From Streptomyces sp. NBC_01224 (lineage in GTDB: Bacteria; Actinomycetota; Actinomycetes; Streptomycetales; Streptomycetaceae), in NCBI RefSeq assembly GCF_036002945.1, contig NZ_CP108529.1, positions 6,443,001-6,507,000 on the forward strand: a DNA stretch of 64,000 nt, in the 5' to 3' direction. Positions 16,070-24,378 of the stretch are shown in pieces; within the stretch, counting starts at the first letter, position 1, and each line of letters opens with the position of its first letter. The notes under the pieces were generated by a model. The model saw only the letters and a program-made list of their open reading frames with translations, was not told the origin of the DNA and ran no database searches. Both the position numbers and the translations under genes were made by a program.

Positions 16070-17361
16070 TGACCCAGCCGCGCCAGTTCGTCATCGAGGC
16101 CGACGGCGGTTCCCGGGGAAACCCCGGGCCCGCCGGTTATGGTGCGGTCGTCATCGACCCGGTGACGGGGGAGACCCTTGCCGAGGCCGCCGAGTACATC
16201 GGCGTCGCGACGAACAACGTCGCCGAGTACAAGGGCCTCATCGCGGGTCTGAAGGCGGCGAAGGCGCTGGTGCCGGACGCCTCGGCGGACGGTGCGCTCC
16301 AGGTGCGGGTCCGGATGGACTCCAAGCTGGTCGTGGAACAGATGTCGGGCCGTTGGAAGATCAAGCATCCTGACATGAAGCCGCTCGCGGCGGAGGCCGC
16401 CAGGATTCTGCCGGCCTCCGCCGTGACGTACGAGTGGATCCCGCGCGAGAAGAACAAGCACGCGGACCGGCTCGCCAACGAGGCGATGGACGCGGGCAAG
16501 CGCGGCAAGCAGTGGGAGCCGTCGTCGTCGACGGCCGCACTCGAAACCCCCCGGCCCTCGACCACCGCCGACCTGCCGCCCGTCTCCGGCCCGCCCGGTG
16601 ACGCGGCAGCGGGCGCGGCCAGGGCCCGCGCGGCCCTGTCCTCCCGGCCGGGAGCGGCGACAGGCACGGCAGCCGCCCCCACGCCCAAGGCATCCTCGAC
16701 CGCCCCCCAGGTGGGCTGGGCCGCGGCGCCCGATCTCGCGACGCCCGCCACCTTCGTACTGCTCCGGCACGGCGAGACGGCCCTCACCCCCGAGAAGCGG
16801 TTCTCGGGCAGCGGCGGCAGCGATCCCGAACTCTCGGCGACCGGCCGTCACCAGGCCGAACGCATCGCCCAGTCGCTGGCCGCCCGCGGCACGATCGAGG
16901 AGATCGTCAGCTCCCCGCTGCGCCGCTGCCGCGAAACAGCGGCCGCGGTGGCGGCCCGGCTCGGCCTGGAGGTCCGGATCGAGGACGGCCTGCGCGAGAC
17001 GGACTTCGGCGCCTGGGAGGGCCTGACGTTCGCCGAGGTGCGTGAGCGGTACGGCCCCGACCTGGACGCCTGGCTGGCCTCCGCGAAGGCGGCCCCCACC
17101 GGGGGCGGCGAGAGCTTCGCCGAGGTCGCCCGCCGCGTCGCGGCCACCCGTGACCGCCTCACCGCCCGCTACGCGGGCCGCACGGTCCTCCTGGTCACCC
17201 ATGTGACGCCGATCAAGACCCTGGTCAGGCTGGCGTTGGGCGCCCCGCCGGAAGCGATGTTCCGTATGGAGCTCTCGGCGGCCTCGGTCTCCGCGGTGGC
17301 GTACTACTCGGACGGGAACGTGTCGCTCAGGCTGCTGAACGACACATCGCACCTGCGGTAG
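16069..17361 (+). CDS. Bifunctional RNase H (type I-like) / histidine phosphatase
   Basis: In this 430-residue fusion, residues 1-140 are an RNase HI domain (IEADGGSRGNPGPAGYGAVV, NNVAEYKGLIAGL, MDSKLVVEQM, KHADRLANEAMD). An Ala/Pro/Thr-rich linker of about 75 residues follows, then a phosphoglycerate-mutase-like phosphatase with catalytic LLRHGET near 230 and the second His in LLVTHVTPIK. S. coelicolor SCO2299 is a characterised protein of this architecture, degrading RNA in RNA/DNA hybrids and hydrolysing phosphate esters. Translation is coupled to the zinc-ribbon gene by TAATG. Confidence 0.95.
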   Translation: MTQPRQFVIEADGGSRGNPGPAGYGAVVIDPVTGETLAEAAEYIGVATNNVAEYKGLIAGLKAAKALVPDASADGALQVRVRMDSKLVVEQMSGRWKIKHPDMKPLAAEAARILPASAVTYEWIPREKNKHADRLANEAMDAGKRGKQWEPSSSTAALETPRPSTTADLPPVSGPPGDAAAGAARARAALSSRPGAATGTAAAPTPKASSTAPQVGWAAAPDLATPATFVLLRHGETALTPEKRFSGSGGSDPELSATGRHQAERIAQSLAARGTIEEIVSSPLRRCRETAAAVAARLGLEVRIEDGLRETDFGAWEGLTFAEVRERYGPDLDAWLASAKAAPTGGGESFAEVARRVAATRDRLTARYAGRTVLLVTHVTPIKTLVRLALGAPPEAMFRMELSAASVSAVAYYSDGNVSLRLLNDTSHLR

Positions 17362-17490
17362 GGGACGGGAGGCTCGCGTGGGCGTGCGGCGCCCCGGGGA
17401 GGGGCAGCGGAGCGACTCCCCGGCGGCGTGAAGCTCCCGCTTCCTCGGGTGGCGGGGGTGGCCCGCACCCCGGTCAGCACCCACCGGGGT

Positions 17491-17507
17491 CCGGGGCGGA
17501 GCCCCGG
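17491..17507. terminator. Hairpin between convergent genes
   Basis: CCGGGGC-GGA-GCCCCGG is a short perfect stem-loop between the RNase H/phosphatase gene and the convergent aldolase gene. The word GGTCCGGGGCGGAGCCCCGG is a common streptomycete intergenic hairpin, so it could be a shared terminator. Confidence 0.5.
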
Positions 17508-17538
17508 TTCCGGGAAGGGGCGGGTAGGGGGAAAAAAA

Positions 17539-18159
17539 TCAGCCGCGCAGCGCCGCCGCCTCGCTGGCCAGCCGCTCCACCCGAGCCCAGTCCTTCGCCG
17601 CCACCGCCTCTGCCGGGACCATCCAACTGCCGCCCACGCAGCCGACGTTGGGCAGCGCCAGATAGGACGGTGCGGAGGCGAGCGAGATGCCGCCCGTGGG
17701 GCAGAACCGGACCTGCGGCAGCGGCGAGGAAAGCGCCTTCAGATACGCTGTGCCGCCCGCCGCCTCGGCCGGGAAGAACTTCATCTCGGTGACCCCGCGC
17801 TCCAGCAGCGCGACCACCTCGGACGTCGTCGAGACGCCCGGCAGGAACGGCACCTCCGACGCCTTCATTGCGTCCAGCAGTGTGTCCGTCCAGCCGGGGC
17901 TGACCAGGAACCGGGCCCCCGAGGCGACGGTGTCGGAGACGTTGCGTACGGAGATCACCGTGCCGGCCCCGACCACCGCGTCCGGCACCTCGGCCGCGAT
18001 GGCCCGGATCGCATCCAGTGCCGCGGCGGTGCGCAGCGTCACCTCGATGGCCGGGAGCCCGCCCGCGACCAGGGCCCGGGCGAGCGGCACCGCGTCGGCG
18101 GCGTCCTCCAGAACGACAACGGGGACGACGGGGGCGAGGTCCAGCACAGAGGAGGTCAT
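17539..18159 (-). CDS. eda: Bifunctional KDPG / 4-hydroxy-2-oxoglutarate aldolase
   Basis: The 206-residue class I aldolase splits 2-keto-3-deoxy-6-phosphogluconate to pyruvate and glyceraldehyde-3-phosphate. Key motifs are IEVTLRT (catalytic Glu), VGAGTVISV, FLVSPG, FLPGVSTTSEV and Schiff-base Lys in EMKFFPAEAAGG, then the phosphate loop FCPTGGIS. ATG 18159 gives the normal family length; the longer frame adds an atypical basic leader. No other Entner-Doudoroff gene is adjacent, so the physiological substrate is open. Confidence 0.93.
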   Translation of the reverse strand: MTSSVLDLAPVVPVVVLEDAADAVPLARALVAGGLPAIEVTLRTAAALDAIRAIAAEVPDAVVGAGTVISVRNVSDTVASGARFLVSPGWTDTLLDAMKASEVPFLPGVSTTSEVVALLERGVTEMKFFPAEAAGGTAYLKALSSPLPQVRFCPTGGISLASAPSYLALPNVGCVGGSWMVPAEAVAAKDWARVERLASEAAALRG

Positions 18160-18234
18160 GCGCACATCCTGCCGCGCCCACCACACACTGCGCAACGAGC
18201 GTTGCATATGCTGCAACGTAACGGCTTTCCCGGT

Positions 18235-19035
18235 TCAGTGAATCTCGGTCACCACGACATCGAGCGACCACGCCCGACCGGCCCGCGCGGGGGCCTCGGC
18301 CTCCACCACGTACCCGAGCTCCCGCAATGTCTCCACCAGCTCCGCGGGCCCCTTCGGCCGTGCGCCCGCCAGCAGCAGATCGCGGACCATCCGCCCCTTT
18401 GTCGCCTTGTTGAAGTGGCTGACCACGGAGCGCTTCTCGATCCCGTTCACCATCTGGGAGTGCAGCACCCGCACGCTCGCCGTGCGCCCGGCCACCTCGC
18501 CCTTCGGCTTCCAGGCCGCGGTGTACGCGGAGGACCGCAGGTCCAGGACGAGCCCGTCCCCGGCCGCCTCCGGCATGACCTCCGCCATCGGGTCACGCCA
18601 GTACGCCCCGAGCGCGCCCAGCCCCGGCAGCTTCACGCCCATCGAGCAGCGGTACGAAGGAATCCGGTCGCCCACCCGCACGGCGCCCCACAGCCCTGAG
18701 AAGACCAGCAACGACCTTCCGGCCCGCCGCTTGGCCGCCGTGTCCAGGGAGGCCAGATCCAGGGCGTCGTACAGCACCCCCGTGTAGATCTCCCCGGCCG
18801 GACGCGTCCCCGCCGTCCGCAGCTCGACGTTCTTCGCGATCTCGCCGCGCAGCCCTTCGCTCAGCCCGAGCACCTCACGGGCCTTCTCCTCGTCCGCCGC
18901 ACACAGCTCGACCAGCTCGTCGACGACCGCGGCCCGCGCCGCAGCCAGGCCCGGCAGCGACAGCGACTCCGGCTTCAGGGGTGCTCCGCGCCCCGACGCG
19001 GCCTTTCCTTCGGAGGGCGGCAACAGCACGAGCAC
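18235..19035 (-). CDS. yaaA: Peroxide stress protein YaaA (DUF328/UPF0246)
   Basis: The 266-residue protein starts with the family signature VLLPPSEGK and contains FSGLWGAVRVGDRIPSYR, WKPKGEV and SHFNKATKGRMVRDLL. YaaA proteins limit free iron and damage during hydrogen peroxide stress and contain a helix-hairpin-helix DNA-binding element. The GTG start at 19035 is preceded by AAGGAG 8 bp away. A palindromic repeat (copy B) lies upstream between this gene and the divergent RNB exonuclease gene. Confidence 0.93.
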   Translation of the reverse strand: MLVLLPPSEGKAASGRGAPLKPESLSLPGLAAARAAVVDELVELCAADEEKAREVLGLSEGLRGEIAKNVELRTAGTRPAGEIYTGVLYDALDLASLDTAAKRRAGRSLLVFSGLWGAVRVGDRIPSYRCSMGVKLPGLGALGAYWRDPMAEVMPEAAGDGLVLDLRSSAYTAAWKPKGEVAGRTASVRVLHSQMVNGIEKRSVVSHFNKATKGRMVRDLLLAGARPKGPAELVETLRELGYVVEAEAPARAGRAWSLDVVVTEIH

Positions 19036-19083
19036 GGCGGTTCTCCTTCGTACGTACGCACACGTAAACGGGCTCAGAAGGCC

Positions 19084-19153
19084 CTGGGTCCTGTCGTCGA
19101 ACTGCCGTCTGCCGTGCGACGACGGCAGACGGCAGTTCGACAACAGGACCTGG
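19084..19153. repeat. 70-bp palindromic repeat element, copy B
   Basis: Inverted arms of 30 bp (27 matching) enclose a 10-bp centre. The left arm begins CTGGGTCCTGTCGTCGAACT and matches the first 30 bp of copy A at 28 positions. Unlike copy A it lies between two divergent starts, where it may affect both promoters. Confidence 0.8.
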
Positions 19154-19272
19154 CACCAGCGTACGGGGACCCCGGTACCGCACCGGGGCCTGTCCGGCGG
19201 ATCAGGGCCGGACCGGCACTCGCTGCCGCCACCCGGGATGCCGCCCGGCCCGCCCCGCCATACGCTCGGTCC

Positions 19273-20715
19273 ATGCCCCGCCGCCATCTCCATATGACCG
19301 GGCCGGCCGAGACCCCGCTGAGGGCGGCCCTGTGCAAGCTGCGCACCGAGCTCGAACTGCCCCACGGCTTCCCGCCCGACGTCCTCGCCGAGGCGGCGCA
19401 GGCGGCGGGGGCCCCGGCGGTGTCGACCCACAAGGACGCGACGGACCTGCCGTTCTTCACCATCGACCCGCCCACATCGACCGACCTCGACCAGGCCATG
19501 CACCTCGAACGCCGCCGCCACGGCTTCCGCGTGCACTACGCCATCGCCGATGTCGCCGCCTTCGTACGCCCCGGCGGCGCACTCGACACCGAGGCCCATC
19601 GCCGGGTGACGACCCTCTACTTCCCCGACGGGAAGGTGCCGCTCCACCCCACCCTGCTCTCCGAGGGCGCCGCCAGCCTCCTCCCCGGACAGACCCGCCC
19701 CGCCCTGCTCTGGCAGATCGACCTGGACTCCGAGGGCGGCGCCGTCACCACCTCGGTGCGCCGGGCCCTCGTCCGCAGCCGGGCGAAGCTCGACTACGCG
19801 GGCGTCCAGCGGCAGATCGACACCGGCACCGCCGAGGAGCCCCTGGCGCTGCTCCAGGACATCGGACGACTCCGCGAGGAGCAGGAGGTCGCCCGAGGCG
19901 GCATCTCCCTCAACGTGCCCGAGCAGGAGATCGTCGAGCGCGACGGCACGTACGGCCTGGAATACCGTGCCCCGCTGCCCGCCGACGGCTGGAACGCCCA
20001 GATCTCCCTCCTGACCGGCATGGCCGCCGCCCACCTCATGGCGGAGACCGGCACCGGCGTCCTGCGGACCCTGCCGGTCGCACCCGACGGCGCCGTGGCC
20101 CGGCTCCGGCGCTCGGCCGAGGCGCTGCACATCGACTGGCCGCACCATGTCCCGTACGCCCAGGTCGTCCGCACCCTCGACCCGAGGAGGGCCAACCACG
20201 CCGCGTTCCTCCAGGAGTGCACCACCCTGCTGCGCGGCGCCGGCTACACCGTCTTCGAACACGGCGAACTCCCCACCCGCGCCGTCCACGCCGCCGTCGC
20301 CGACCTCTACACGCACTGCACCGCCCCGCTGCGCCGCCTCGTCGACCGGTACGCGGCCGAGCTGTGCCTCGCCGCCGTCGCGGAACAGGAACCGCCCGAG
20401 TGGGTCCTCGCCGCGCTGCCCGGCCTGCCGAGGGAGATGGCGGACGGAACCAAGCGCGCCAACACGGTGGAGCGCGAGTGCGTCGACGTGGTCGAGGCCG
20501 CGCTGCTCAAGGACAGGATCGGCGAGGTCTTCGACGCGTACGTGGTCGACGTGAAGGAACTGGAGCCCACCACGGGCACCGTCCACATCGACGCCCCGGC
20601 CGTCGTCGCCCGGGTCGAGGGCGGCACGGCGAAGCTCCCGCTGGGGGAGCGGCTGCGGGTCAGGCTCGCCCAGGCGGATCCTGGCTCGGCGAAGGTCCTC
20701 TTCGCCCCCGCGTGA
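19273..20715 (+). CDS. RNB-domain 3'-5' exoribonuclease (RNase II/R-like)
   Basis: The 480-residue catalytic RNB domain has the magnesium site in TIDPPTSTDLDQAMHLERR (Asp cluster), HYAIADVAAFV and YTHCTAPLRRLVDRYA. It lacks clear N-terminal cold-shock domains and a typical C-terminal S1 domain, so it is a minimal form of the RNase II/R family. ATG 19273 is used; ATG 19294 (MTGPAE) also fits. Earlier in-frame starts fall in the palindromic repeat. The last 56 bp overlap the convergent membrane-protein gene. Confidence 0.9.
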   Translation: MPRRHLHMTGPAETPLRAALCKLRTELELPHGFPPDVLAEAAQAAGAPAVSTHKDATDLPFFTIDPPTSTDLDQAMHLERRRHGFRVHYAIADVAAFVRPGGALDTEAHRRVTTLYFPDGKVPLHPTLLSEGAASLLPGQTRPALLWQIDLDSEGGAVTTSVRRALVRSRAKLDYAGVQRQIDTGTAEEPLALLQDIGRLREEQEVARGGISLNVPEQEIVERDGTYGLEYRAPLPADGWNAQISLLTGMAAAHLMAETGTGVLRTLPVAPDGAVARLRRSAEALHIDWPHHVPYAQVVRTLDPRRANHAAFLQECTTLLRGAGYTVFEHGELPTRAVHAAVADLYTHCTAPLRRLVDRYAAELCLAAVAEQEPPEWVLAALPGLPREMADGTKRANTVERECVDVVEAALLKDRIGEVFDAYVVDVKELEPTTGTVHIDAPAVVARVEGGTAKLPLGERLRVRLAQADPGSAKVLFAPA

Positions 20716-21523
20716 GCGCGGCCACGGCGGCACCCGGATCATCCGCATGGAACCGCACCGTCCGCGCCCACCCCCGCTTCCCGAGCGGCCGCACGAACGC
20801 CACCGGCGAGAACAGCTCCACGGTCACCGTCGTCTGCCCGCCCACGACGAGGTCGAGCACCCCGTCCGCCCCCGGCCGCACCGGCCCGCCCTCGGGACAG
20901 CGCCGCTCGACCCGCGCACCGGCGACCGCCCCGGCGGGAACCCGCAGGTCGAACAGCCCGCCGTAGCGAAGCCGCAGCGCCCCGTCGGCGTCCACCACAT
21001 GCGGCCGGGTCACACACGCGGCATGGAAAGCGAGCACCAGGACCACCCCGTACACATCGAGCCCGAGCAGAACCCTGTGCACGACCGGCCACGGGATCAG
21101 CAGCGCCAGCATCACCGTCTCGACCAGAGCGACGAAGACCAGGCCGTACATCATGGCGGTCTGCGGCCCGGTGTACGGGACGGCAAGGGCACCCTCCGGC
21201 ACGCCATGACGCCTCCGCAGCACCCACAGCCCGAGACTGCGCAGGGCGCGCACCTCGTGGGCGACGAGACGGCGCACCTTCTCGGGCACGACGGTACGGA
21301 GCGCCGTACCCATCGCCGCCCGCCGCCCGGCACCCGCACGCCGGCCCACGAGCCAGAGCCGCCAGAGGACCACGCCCTCGAACCCGAGCGCGGCGACCAC
21401 CAGGGCCTCGGCACCGAGCAGAACCGCACCCGGTATCCGGACCCCCGCCAGCAGGCAGCCGCCCAGACCCACTTCGACAGCCGGCGCAACCCCGGCGGCA
21501 TACCGTGCAATCCGCACGCTCAT
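20660..21523 (-). CDS. Hypothetical integral membrane protein
   Basis: The 287-residue protein has two hydrophobic hairpins (about 8-55 and 120-165) and a C-terminal region of beta character (residues 175-270). There are no catalytic motifs and I do not recognise the family. The ATG shares a 4-bp ATGA overlap with the MerR gene upstream, so the two form an operon and the regulator probably controls it. The 3' end overlaps the convergent exonuclease gene by 56 bp. Confidence 0.8.
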   Translation of the reverse strand: MSVRIARYAAGVAPAVEVGLGGCLLAGVRIPGAVLLGAEALVVAALGFEGVVLWRLWLVGRRAGAGRRAAMGTALRTVVPEKVRRLVAHEVRALRSLGLWVLRRRHGVPEGALAVPYTGPQTAMMYGLVFVALVETVMLALLIPWPVVHRVLLGLDVYGVVLVLAFHAACVTRPHVVDADGALRLRYGGLFDLRVPAGAVAGARVERRCPEGGPVRPGADGVLDLVVGGQTTVTVELFSPVAFVRPLGKRGWARTVRFHADDPGAAVAALTRGRRGPSPSQDPPGRA

Positions 21524-22260
21524 CCTGTTCCCCTCTCCGCCACGCGTGCCGCCAGGGCCGCCATCACCCGGCGCACCACCTCGGCCTGCGCGGGCGCGTA
21601 GTCGTCGAGCAGGGCCTGACCGAACCCCGTCAGGACCGGCCCGCCGGGGATGGCCGCCAGCACCTCGTCCGGCACGGCGGCGGCCAGATCGGCGGCGAGC
21701 GGAGCGATCCGCGGATCGTCCACGGGCGCCGCAGCCAATGCGTCCAGCCGCTCGTACAGCGCGTGCACGGCCGGGTCCTCGGCCAGGGGCCGCAGCGCGG
21801 CGTAGACCTCACCGCCGACACCCGTCGTGTCCAGCAGCACCAGGTGCTCGCGGTCCTTGGCAGCCATCGGGGAGCCGGTGGCCACAGCCGTGCCCAGCAG
21901 TTCGGCCAGCGCGGGCGACACGGGCTCCTCGGCGCTCACCGGGCCGTCCAGCAACCGGGCCAGCCGACGCCGCCGCTCCCGGATCTCGTTCTCCTGCCGG
22001 GCCAGATCCGCATCCAACTCGACGAGCACCTCGACGAGTTCGTGCCCGGCCTCATCGGCGAGGACGTCCCGTACCTCGTCCAGACCGAGCCCGAGCTCGG
22101 TGAGCCGCCGGATCCGGGCCAGCACCACGGCGTCGCGCACGCTGTAGGCGCGGTAGCCGTTGGCCCGGCGCCCGGGCTCGGGAAGCAGTCCGATGTGGTG
22201 GTAGTGCCGGATCGCCCGCGAGGTGACCCCGACGAGCGCGGCGATCTCTCCGATGCGCAT
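21520..22260 (-). CDS. MerR-family transcriptional regulator
   Basis: The 246-residue protein has an N-terminal MerR winged helix (MRIGEIAALVGVTSRAIRHY, GLLPEPGRRANGYRAYS), a coiled-coil dimerisation helix (about 85-105) and a long C-terminal domain without metal-binding cysteines, so it is probably a drug- or ligand-responsive member. Its promoter has the 19-bp spacer and central dyad expected for MerR self-control, and the transcript is predicted to be leaderless. Confidence 0.92.
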   Translation of the reverse strand: MRIGEIAALVGVTSRAIRHYHHIGLLPEPGRRANGYRAYSVRDAVVLARIRRLTELGLGLDEVRDVLADEAGHELVEVLVELDADLARQENEIRERRRRLARLLDGPVSAEEPVSPALAELLGTAVATGSPMAAKDREHLVLLDTTGVGGEVYAALRPLAEDPAVHALYERLDALAAAPVDDPRIAPLAADLAAAVPDEVLAAIPGGPVLTGFGQALLDDYAPAQAEVVRRVMAALAARVAERGTG

Positions 22261-22266
22261 GAGTCC

Positions 22267-22297
22267 AGTAGAAACGTTGACGCAACGGCAGGGTCAA
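22267..22297 (-). promoter_or_regulatory. MerR-type promoter with 19-bp spacer and operator dyad
   Basis: On the minus strand the -35 TTGACC (22292-22297) and -10 TCTACT (22267-22272) are 19 bp apart, the overlong spacer that MerR proteins correct by twisting DNA. The spacer contains CGTTG-CGT-CAACG (22275-22287), a perfect dyad. Transcription should begin at or next to the A of the ATG at 22260. Confidence 0.75.
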
Positions 22298-22430
22298 GTG
22301 CTCACCGCACCCGTCCGCATCTGACAACTTCGCGCCCTCCTGTGCCACGATCGAAGGAAGTGATCCCATCTCACGGACGGCTGATCCACTGATGTCTCAA
22401 TCTGGCGAGCGACCGAGGAAGGGGCGTGAC

Positions 22431-23009
22431 ATGACTGCCATGCCGCACGAACCGCTCACGCAGGCGGACGTCCTGCTGGAGGGCTTCCTGGCGCTGGATA
22501 CGCCGGAGGGCTTCCGGGCCGAGCTGATCGAGGGGGAGATTGTCGTGACGCCGCCGCCGGACGGGGACCACGAGGACTACATCAGCCTGATTCTGAAGCA
22601 GGTGATCAGGCTCGCCCGGACCGACATGGACTTTTCGGGGAACAAGGGACTGAAGCTGAAGAGCGGCGGTCGCTGTCCCTGGAACCACGTCATTCCCGAC
22701 GGCACCTTCGCCCCCACCGAACTGCGTCTGTACCGGGGAGCGGACCCCTGGATGCCGTGCGAGGGGGTGTCCCTCGTCGTCGAGGTCACCTCGTCCAAGC
22801 CCCGGGCCGACCGCACGGACAAGCGTCACTGCTACGCCCGCGGACCCATCCCGCTCTACCTCCTGGTCGACCGTGAGCAGTCTTCGGTGACGCTGTTCAG
22901 CGACCCGGAGGGGGACGACTACCGTCAGCACTGCACGATTCCGTTCGGCAAGCCGCTCTCCCTTCCCGCTCCGTTCGCCTTCGACCTGGAGACCGAGGCG
23001 TTCATCTGA
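22431..23009 (+). CDS. Uma2-family (DUF820) putative restriction-endonuclease-like protein
   Basis: The 192-residue protein has the PD-(D/E)XK-like Uma2 core: ELIEGEIVVTPPPDGDHE, PDGTFAP, VVEVTSSKPRADRTDKRHCYA (catalytic Glu-Val-x-Ser), and IPLYLLVDREQ. Streptomycetes carry many paralogues; no biological role is established. ATG 22431 is chosen because GAGGAAGGGG precedes it; the in-frame ATG 22392 is possible. It stands alone, just upstream of rnpB. Confidence 0.9.
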   Translation: MTAMPHEPLTQADVLLEGFLALDTPEGFRAELIEGEIVVTPPPDGDHEDYISLILKQVIRLARTDMDFSGNKGLKLKSGGRCPWNHVIPDGTFAPTELRLYRGADPWMPCEGVSLVVEVTSSKPRADRTDKRHCYARGPIPLYLLVDREQSSVTLFSDPEGDDYRQHCTIPFGKPLSLPAPFAFDLETEAFI

Positions 23010-23053
23010 GCGTCCCGTCCGACGGCTCCCGCCAGGCGGGTAGCATGGTCGGC

Positions 23054-23467
23054 ACGGCAGACGAGCCGGGCGGACGGCCGCGTGGGGATCCTCGGATCCC
23101 CCCGAGGAACGTCCGGGCTCCACAGGGCAGGGTGATGGCTAACGGCCACCCGGGGTGACCCGCGGGACAGTGCCACAGAAAACAGACCGCCGGGGACTTC
23201 GGTCCTCGGTAAGGGTGAAACGGTGGTGTAAGAGACCACCAGCGCCTGAGGTGACTCAGGCGGCTAGGTAAACCCCACCCGGAGCAAGGTCAAGAGGGGT
23301 CGTCGCGAGACGGCCCTGCGCGAATGTTCGAGGGCTGCCCGCCCGAGTTCGCGGGTAGACCGCACGAGGCCGGCAGCAATGCCGGTCCTAGATGGATGGC
23401 CGTCTCCCCGGCCGCCGCGAGGCGACCGGGCGACAGAACCCGGCGTACAGCCCGACTCGTCTGCCGC
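23054..23467 (+). ncRNA. rnpB: RNase P RNA component (class A)
   Basis: This is the catalytic RNA of RNase P, which matures tRNA 5' ends. The terminal P1 helix is visible as GGCAGACGAG near 23056 pairing with CTCGTCTGCC near 23455. Conserved core blocks include GAGGAACGTCCGGGCTCC, ACAGTGCCACAGAAAACAGA, GGTAAGGGTGAAACGGTGG, the TAAACCCC segment, GGCAGCAATGCCGGTCCTAG and the 3' CAGAACCCGGCGTACAGCCC. The length of about 410 nt is normal for Streptomyces. Ends are set by P1 and are approximate within a few bases. Confidence 0.96.
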
Positions 23468-23521
23468 TTCACCGGCGCCCTATCTGCCGTCATGCTCATG
23501 CAGGCTGGCTAGGCTGCGGGT

Positions 23522-23956
23522 ATGAGTGACGTGTACGCCGTGGACCTCGCCCTGGACCTCCCAGCCTCCGTACCGAGTGCCGTGCTCGCCGATCTGCGAT
23601 GGCATCTCGGCATCGAGGGCGCGGCGGACGACCCGGCGGATGACATGACAGACGAGACCGGTGACATGTTCCCCCTGCTCGCAGCACGCGGGCCCGCGGC
23701 GCGCATCGGCGGGGTCCTGGTCGGTGAGCTGGCCCGGACTGCCGACGGATGGTCCCTGACGGCACGTCAAGAGGTGCACGCCGAGTCCCTGCCCGAGCTG
23801 GACTCACTGGCGGTGCGGCTTGCGCGGAATTCCGGCACCGAGGGGGTCATCGGGCAGATCCGCTTCTACGAGGAAGATGTCCCCGATCTCCTGGTCAGCA
23901 GGGCGGGAGAGCTGGTGAAAATGGCTCCGGCTCCCACGGGAGAAGCATCCGGCTGA
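23522..23956 (+). CDS. Conserved-type hypothetical protein, 144 aa
   Basis: The soluble acidic protein starts MSDVYAVDLALDLP and has alternating strands and helices (SVPSAVLADLRWHLGI, GWSLTARQEV, GQIRFYEEDVPDLLV), giving it an alpha/beta sandwich character. No known domain is recognised. TAGGCT at 23510-23515 lies 7 bp upstream of the ATG, so the mRNA is probably leaderless. Strong codon bias supports it being real. Confidence 0.75.
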   Translation: MSDVYAVDLALDLPASVPSAVLADLRWHLGIEGAADDPADDMTDETGDMFPLLAARGPAARIGGVLVGELARTADGWSLTARQEVHAESLPELDSLAVRLARNSGTEGVIGQIRFYEEDVPDLLVSRAGELVKMAPAPTGEASG

Positions 23957-24378
23957 CCGATCGGCGGTCGACGCAGTCCTTCAGGAGGCGCCGAACTGCC
24001 CTTCCGGATCGGGGTGGTCCGGCAGTCGGGCGTCGCCTTCGTCGCTGTCGCAGAACTCAGTCCTTCACCTGTGCGTCACGCGCCGCGATCACTTCTCAAG
24101 ACGCGCGATCACCCGTGGATATTGCCCTGCGCATCCGCGGACGCACCCGTGTCGTACGAAAGACGGTCACTCTGGCCAGCCATCAGAAACCCGACCCCCG
24201 TAATCAGCGGCCGCCGAAGCGCGCTGGTCCATGGGTTCATGCCTGTCAACTCCGTGATCACGGGCGCAACCGCAACGAACCCCCTGTGACACACGCGTGA
24301 CAGCCGGACGGGGTATGAGGCACCGGGCCACATCATGGGAGACGATCTCGTTCGGTCCGTCCTCGGGAAAGGCTCTTC
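23957..24378. other. 422-bp intergenic stretch without a confident gene
   Basis: This stretch has visibly lower GC than its surroundings. The only coding hint is a 43-residue minus-strand frame (24109-24240) starting ATG with CACGGAG upstream and encoding MNPWTSALRRPLITGVGF and onward. Its codon bias is intermediate, so I do not call it a gene. The 3' end should hold the promoter of the metallophosphoesterase gene. Confidence 0.5.

Noticed and set aside
18235..20748. Minus-strand open frame of 837 codons
   Set aside because: The C-terminal 266 codons are YaaA; the remainder is antisense to the RNB exonuclease gene.
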